The position numbers and the translations under genes are program-made. DNA of 50,066 bases from Mycobacterium sp. PS03-16 (lineage in GTDB: Bacteria > Actinomycetota > Actinomycetes > Mycobacteriales > Mycobacteriaceae): positions 1 through 50,066 of the forward strand of contig NZ_SPQO01000034.1 of NCBI RefSeq assembly GCF_004570325.1. Reading direction: 5' to 3'. The notes under the pieces were generated by a model. That model was not told the origin of the DNA. It did no database searches and was given only the letters and a program-made list of their open reading frames with translations. Positions 46,200 through 50,066 of this stretch are shown here, one piece after another (the stretch's first letter is position 1; every line of letters starts with the position of its first letter).

Positions 46200-47483
46200 T
46201 CAGCCGGATGCGGCGGGCTGCAGCGCCGCCGTGAGCACCGGCACCACCAGGTCCCGCTGCCACGGTCGCACCTGGGCTTCGGACAGGAACGCCTCCACCG
46301 CGGCGGCCGTGTCGTCGACCGGCTGCCAGTCCCAGCACAGCCGGCGCACCACGTCCGGGGTGACGAGGTTCTCGGCCGGCACCGACACCCGCTCTGACAA
46401 CGCGCTCAACCCGGCGCGGGCCGCCTCCAACCGGGCCGCCGCCTCGGGTTTGCGGCGCGCCCACCGCGACGGCGGCGGGGGACCGTTGGGCGGTTCGGCC
46501 GACTCCGGCGGATCGGTGGTGCGTCGCGCCCGGTCCAGCGCATCGAGCCACACCTGCGCGCTGCGCCGCTGGCGGGCGCCGCCGAACACCGGCAGCGCGG
46601 TCAGCTTCTCCACGCTGTCGGGGTCGGCGGTCGCGGCGTTGACGATCGCGGCGTCGGGCAGGATGCGCCCGGGCGCGATGTCGCGGCGGCGGGCGATGTG
46701 GTCGCGAGTGGTCCACAGCTCACGCACCGCGGCCAGCGCGCGCGGGTTGCGTACCTTGTGGATGCCCGACGTGCGTCGCCACCGGTCGCGCCGGGTCGGC
46801 GGGGCGACATAGGTGCGCAGGTGTTCGAATTCCTGTGCCGCCCAATCTGTTTTGCCTTGGTCGTCGAGGACCGCGGCCACCGCGTCGCGCAACTCCAGCA
46901 GCACCTCGACGTCGAGTGCCGCGTAGTTCAGCCATTCCGCGGGCAGCGGACGCTTGGACCAGTCGGCCGCGCCGTGTCCCTTCATCAACTGCAGGCCGAG
47001 CAGTTCGGACACCATCGTGGCGAGGTTGACCCGCTGGAAGCCGGCGAGCCGGCCGCCCAGCTCGGTGTCGTACAGCCTCGGTGGCCGCATCCCCAGCTCG
47101 GCCAGGCACGGCAGGTCCTGGTCGGCGGCGTGCAGCACCCATTCGTCGGTGTCGAGCACATCGGCGACCGGTGCCATCACCATGGTCGGGTCCTCACCGT
47201 GGTTCACCGGGTCGATCAGGACGGTGCCCGCGCCGGCGCGGCGGATCTGCACCAGGTACGCCCGGTTGGAGTAGCGGAAACCCGACGCCCGTTCGGCGTC
47301 GATCGCGAACGGGCCGTGCCCGGCGGCCAGCAGTTCGGCGGCCGCGAGGATCTCGTCGGTGCTGACCGCCAGCGGGGGCACGCCGTCGGCCGGCGCCAAC
47401 AGCGGGGTGGGCGCGTCCTGCGGATCGTCGCCTGGGATGTCGTCGGAAGGGTCGTCGGTGTCCGTGTGCTGCGCCTCGCTCAT
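46200..47483 (-). CDS. rnd: Ribonuclease D (HRDC domain)
   Basis: This 427-residue 3'-5' exoribonuclease of the DEDD family has FAIDAERASGFRYSN (Asp/Glu of ExoI), HAADQDLPCLAELG (Asp), LNYAALDVEVLLEL (Tyr/Asp of ExoIII) and a C-terminal HRDC domain (about 215-295, RNPRALAAVRELWTTRDHIARRRDIAPGRILPD). It matures tRNA 3' ends and trims stable RNAs. ATG 47483 is one base from the DUF3000 stop, so translation is coupled. Confidence 0.93.
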   Translation of the reverse strand: MSEAQHTDTDDPSDDIPGDDPQDAPTPLLAPADGVPPLAVSTDEILAAAELLAAGHGPFAIDAERASGFRYSNRAYLVQIRRAGAGTVLIDPVNHGEDPTMVMAPVADVLDTDEWVLHAADQDLPCLAELGMRPPRLYDTELGGRLAGFQRVNLATMVSELLGLQLMKGHGAADWSKRPLPAEWLNYAALDVEVLLELRDAVAAVLDDQGKTDWAAQEFEHLRTYVAPPTRRDRWRRTSGIHKVRNPRALAAVRELWTTRDHIARRRDIAPGRILPDAAIVNAATADPDSVEKLTALPVFGGARQRRSAQVWLDALDRARRTTDPPESAEPPNGPPPPSRWARRKPEAAARLEAARAGLSALSERVSVPAENLVTPDVVRRLCWDWQPVDDTAAAVEAFLSEAQVRPWQRDLVVPVLTAALQPAASG

Positions 47484-47484
47484 C

Positions 47485-48066
47485 TCACGCGCGGGTGCGG
47501 GACGTCAGATCGGTCACGCCGGCCGGGGGCAGACCCGCCGCGTGCTCGAGCACCTCGCAGAACGCCTCCACGTGCGGGCCGAGTTCCAGGTCGGTCGCCG
47601 TCCACGACGCCCGCAGCTCGAGTTGGTGGGCCCGCGGCGGGCCGGAGATGTCGCCGTAGCGCACCGACGTCGTCGCGGTGACGGTGCCGCCCAGCGCGGT
47701 GACGTGTTCGGCCTTGGCCTCGAGCGCCTCGACCAGCCAGCTCCACGCGACCTCCGGCAGCAGCGGGTCGACGGCCTCGGTGGAGTCGAGATCGGCCTGG
47801 ATGAACGCCACCAGGCGCATGGTCCCGTCCCACGCCTCGGCGCCCTCGGGGTCGTGCAGCAGGATGAGCCGGCCGAAGGCGTCGCCCTCGGACCGCTCGG
47901 GCACGATCGCCGTCTCCGGATGCCGGATCTCGGCGCCCAGGGCGTAGCTGTAGGGCGCCAGTCGCTGCGGCGGGCGGATCGGCCCGAGCTCGATCTCCGG
48001 CCGCGTGGTGGTGGCATTCATCGCCGCCACCGCAGCACGGAATTGAGCCGGTTCGGCGGTGGTCAC
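47485..48066 (-). CDS. DUF3000 family protein (Rv2680-like)
   Basis: This 193-residue protein has FRAAVAAMNATTTRPEIELGPIRPPQRLAPYSYALGAEI, GDAFGRLILLHDPEGAEAWDGTMRLVAFIQADLD and PEVAWSWLVEALEAKAEHVTALGGTVTATTSVRYGD, matching DUF3000. Function is unknown. GTG 48066 is chosen over ATG 48020 because FRAAVAAM is part of the conserved start and a TAGCGT hexamer lies 8 bases upstream. It is coupled to rnd. In M. tuberculosis echA15 lies between this gene and hemE; here it is missing. Confidence 0.85.
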   Translation of the reverse strand: MTTAEPAQFRAAVAAMNATTTRPEIELGPIRPPQRLAPYSYALGAEIRHPETAIVPERSEGDAFGRLILLHDPEGAEAWDGTMRLVAFIQADLDSTEAVDPLLPEVAWSWLVEALEAKAEHVTALGGTVTATTSVRYGDISGPPRAHQLELRASWTATDLELGPHVEAFCEVLEHAAGLPPAGVTDLTSRTRA

Positions 48067-48074
48067 GCCGACTG

Positions 48075-48080
48075 ACGCTA
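48075..48080 (-). promoter_or_regulatory. -10 element (TAGCGT) for leaderless DUF3000-rnd mRNA
   Basis: TAGCGT on the minus strand ends 8 bases before GTG 48066, with no ribosome site present. Confidence 0.45.
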
Positions 48081-48219
48081 GACCATCCGGCGACCCTTGT
48101 GCGCAGGCGCGCCGAACCGTCTGCAGATGGTGATCATCCGAGGTGCGAGCCGGCGGCGCGGAACTTCGCTGGAACGCACCGCGGTGGCGGCGGCGCGGTC
48201 CGTGGCAGCATTGATCCTG

Positions 48220-49284
48220 ATGAACACGCGTCGAGAACTGCCCGACTCGCCATACCTCGCCGCCGCCCGCGGCCGCAAGCCCACCCGGGTGCCGGTGTGG
48301 TTCATGCGGCAGGCCGGCCGCTCGCTGCCCGAGTACCGCGCGCTGCGGGCCCGCAACACCATGATGCAGGCCTGCTTCGACGCCGAACTGATCACCGAGA
48401 TCACGCTGCAGCCGGTGCGCAGGCACGGCGTCGACGCGGCGATCCTGTTCTCCGACATCGTCGTTCCGCTGCGCGCCGCGGGGATCGGCGTCGACATCGT
48501 GCCCGACGTCGGCCCGGTGATCGAGCATCCGGTGCGCACCGCCGCCGACGTCGCCGCGATCCGCCCGCTGGAACGCCAGACCGTGCAGCCGGTCGCCGAC
48601 GCGGTGCAGATGCTGACCCGCGCCCTCGGCGACACCGCCCTGATCGGGTTCGCCGGGGCGCCGTTCACGCTGGCGTCCTATCTGGTGGAGGGCGGGCCGA
48701 GCAAGCACCACGAGCGCACCAAGGCGATGATGCTCGGCGAACCGGAGACCTGGCATGCGCTGATGTCGGTGCTGACCGATGTGACCGTGGCGTTCCTGCA
48801 GACCCAGGTCGAGGCGGGCGTCGATGCGCTGCAGGTGTTCGACTCGTGGGCGGGCACGCTGTCGCTGGCCGATTACCGCGCCTACGTGCTGCCGCACAGC
48901 ACCCGGGTGTTCGAGGCGCTGGCCCCGGCCGGGGTGCCGATGACGCACTTCGGGGTGGGGACCGCCGAACTGCTCGGCGCCATGTCCGAGGCGGTGGCCG
49001 CGTCCGGTACGCCCGGCGTCGTCGGGGTGGACTGGCGGACGTCGCTGACCGACGCCGCGGGCCGGGTGGCGCGGGGCACCGCGCTGCAGGGCAACCTCGA
49101 CCCCGTGGTCATGCTCGCCGGCTGGCCGGTGGTCGAGCGTGCGGTGCGCGCAGTGGTCGAAGACGGCAGGCGCGCGGTGGACGCCGGCGCGGCCGGGCAT
49201 GTGTTCAACCTGGGCCACGGGGTGCTGCCCGCCACCGATCCGGAGCTCGTGACCGCCACCGTCGAGCTGGTGCACTCGTTGTGA
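48220..49284 (+). CDS. hemE: Uroporphyrinogen decarboxylase
   Basis: HemE decarboxylates uroporphyrinogen III to coproporphyrinogen III in heme synthesis. The 354-residue protein has the substrate-binding VPVWFMRQAGRSLPEYR (about 23-39), AAILFSDIVVPLRAAG with the catalytic Asp, GFAGAPFTLASYLVEGG and FNLGHGVLP. ATG 48220 gives MNTRRELPDSPYLAAARGRKPTRVP, the family start; an in-frame extension to 48097 is not conserved. No ribosome site is seen, so it may be leaderless. The hemG start overlaps its stop (GTGA). Confidence 0.96.
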   Translation: MNTRRELPDSPYLAAARGRKPTRVPVWFMRQAGRSLPEYRALRARNTMMQACFDAELITEITLQPVRRHGVDAAILFSDIVVPLRAAGIGVDIVPDVGPVIEHPVRTAADVAAIRPLERQTVQPVADAVQMLTRALGDTALIGFAGAPFTLASYLVEGGPSKHHERTKAMMLGEPETWHALMSVLTDVTVAFLQTQVEAGVDALQVFDSWAGTLSLADYRAYVLPHSTRVFEALAPAGVPMTHFGVGTAELLGAMSEAVAASGTPGVVGVDWRTSLTDAAGRVARGTALQGNLDPVVMLAGWPVVERAVRAVVEDGRRAVDAGAAGHVFNLGHGVLPATDPELVTATVELVHSL

Positions 49285-50066
49285 GTCCGTCGTATTGCGT
49301 TGTCGGCGGCGGAATTTCGGGCCTGGTCGCGGCCTACCGGCTGCGGGTGACGGCCGGGCCCGCCGCCACGATCACGCTGTTCGACCCGGCGGACCGGCTC
49401 GGGGGAGTGCTGCGCACCGAGCGGGTCGGCGGGCAGTGGTTCGACGTCGGCGCCGAGGCGTTCGTGGCGCGGCGGCCCGAGGTGCCGGCGCTGCTGGCCG
49501 AACTCGGCCTGGCCGACCGTCAGATCGGCACCACCGGCGTGCGTCCGCTCATCTACAGCGGCGGCCGCCTGCACGCGATGCCGCAGGGCACCCTGCAGGG
49601 CATCCCGGCGCAGGCGTCGTCGGTGGCCGGTCTGGTCGACGACGCCACCCTGGCCCGAATCGCCGACGAGGTCGCCCGCCCCCTGTCGTGGCGGCCGGGT
49701 GCCGATCCCACGGTCGCCGAGCTGGTCGGGGACCGCTTCGGTCAGCAGGTGGTGGCCCGTTCGGTCGATCCGCTGCTGGCCGGCGTCTATGCGGGCTCGG
49801 CCGCCACCATCGGGCTGCGCGCGGCGGTCCCGCCGCTGGCCGCCGCCCTGGACCGCGGGGCGCGCAGCCTCACCGACGCCGTGCGCGACGCGCTGCCCCC
49901 ACCGGTGACCGGGTCGGTGTTCGGCGCCGTCGACGGCGGCTACGGCGTGCTGCTCGAGGCGCTGCGCCGCCATGCCGGGGTGCACTGGGCGCAGGTCGCC
50001 GTCGAGCGGGTCGAACGCACCGCCGGCGGGGTGGAACTACTCGACGACGAGGGCAATCGCTGGCCC
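49281..50066 (+). CDS. hemG: Protoporphyrinogen/coproporphyrinogen oxidase, N-terminal part (runs off the window)
   Basis: The first 262 codons of this FAD enzyme are present with no stop before the window edge. It opens with SYCVVGGGISGLVAAYRLR, the FAD dinucleotide motif, then LFDPADRLGGVLRTERVGGQWFDVGAEAFVARRPEV, all typical of HemY/HemG-type oxidases. In actinobacteria this enzyme oxidises coproporphyrinogen III in the coproporphyrin-dependent pathway. GTG 49281 overlaps the hemE stop, so the two consecutive heme enzymes are translation-coupled. M. tuberculosis has the same order. Confidence 0.93.
   Translation, partial: MSPSYCVVGGGISGLVAAYRLRVTAGPAATITLFDPADRLGGVLRTERVGGQWFDVGAEAFVARRPEVPALLAELGLADRQIGTTGVRPLIYSGGRLHAMPQGTLQGIPAQASSVAGLVDDATLARIADEVARPLSWRPGADPTVAELVGDRFGQQVVARSVDPLLAGVYAGSAATIGLRAAVPPLAAALDRGARSLTDAVRDALPPPVTGSVFGAVDGGYGVLLEALRRHAGVHWAQVAVERVERTAGGVELLDDEGNRWP

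Noticed and set aside
1..50066. CRISPR arrays, tRNA or rRNA genes, insertion sequences, phage genes
   Set aside because: No regularly spaced repeats, no cloverleaf or rRNA core sequence, no transposase or integrase frames, and no terminal inverted repeats were seen.

Overview
This window is a very GC-rich actinobacterial chromosome segment. Gene content and order match the M. tuberculosis miaA to hemG block (about Rv2731 to Rv2677c as I recall it), in mirror orientation. The protein sequences of SigA, SigB, IdeR, SthA, Dut and HemE are clearly mycobacterial. Several insertions and missing genes relative to M. tuberculosis point to a free-living, rapidly growing Mycobacterium/Mycolicibacterium. 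I saw no tRNA, rRNA, insertion sequence, prophage or CRISPR array, and no gene-free stretch above about 230 bases.

Layout. 0-5.2 kb: start of a DUF349 protein (minus), then a plus-strand cluster: a DMT permease, a LigB-like protein, miaA, dapF and hflX. 5.2-9.1 kb: an RhlE-type RNA helicase and a molybdopterin oxidoreductase, which look like a lineage-specific insertion. 9.1-14.5 kb: fadE20, an LGFP-repeat envelope protein, lexA facing the division inhibitor chiZ, and nrdR. 14.5-18.9 kb (minus): PhzF-like, alpha/beta hydrolase, PAC2 protein and sthA. 19-22 kb: DUF4192, then sigB-ideR (minus). 22-24.6 kb: small conserved proteins and a YihY/BrkB membrane protein. 24.5-27.6 kb (minus): sigA, an inserted O-methyltransferase and a RidA-like gene, tightly packed. 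27.8-33.2 kb: ppgK, suhB, cei, DUF4193, DUF3093, dut, DUF3710 and an alpha/beta hydrolase. 33.3-42.5 kb: OB-fold protein, DUF3159, an MFS exporter, the TrkA-type proteins CeoC and CeoB, an APC/KimA-like permease, an RNA methyltransferase, an unknown membrane protein and NhaA. 42.5-50 kb: dxs1, a PhoD-like phosphatase, rnd, DUF3000, hemE and the start of hemG.

The genes cover housekeeping and stress control: primary and stress sigma factors, iron control, SOS response, dNTP hygiene (dut, nrdR), tRNA and ribosome maintenance (miaA, hflX), lysine and peptidoglycan precursors (dapF), isoprenoid precursors (dxs), heme synthesis, and K+/Na+ homeostasis.

The regulatory DNA is unusually readable. 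At least ten genes have a TANNNT -10 hexamer 6-8 bases before the start codon, the signature of leaderless mRNAs. Specific sites include SOS boxes in the lexA/chiZ gap, a PafBC-type promoter for chiZ, an MprA-like box plus a SigE/SigH-type promoter before sigB, a perfect CRP palindrome between cei and DUF4193, a dut/DUF3093 divergent promoter with interlocked -10 elements, tandem palindromes before the OB-fold gene, and a likely operator at fadE20. I did not identify a wholly new multi-gene system. The best candidates for new biology are these promoter arrangements and the inserted genes, above all the methyltransferase wedged directly behind sigA.
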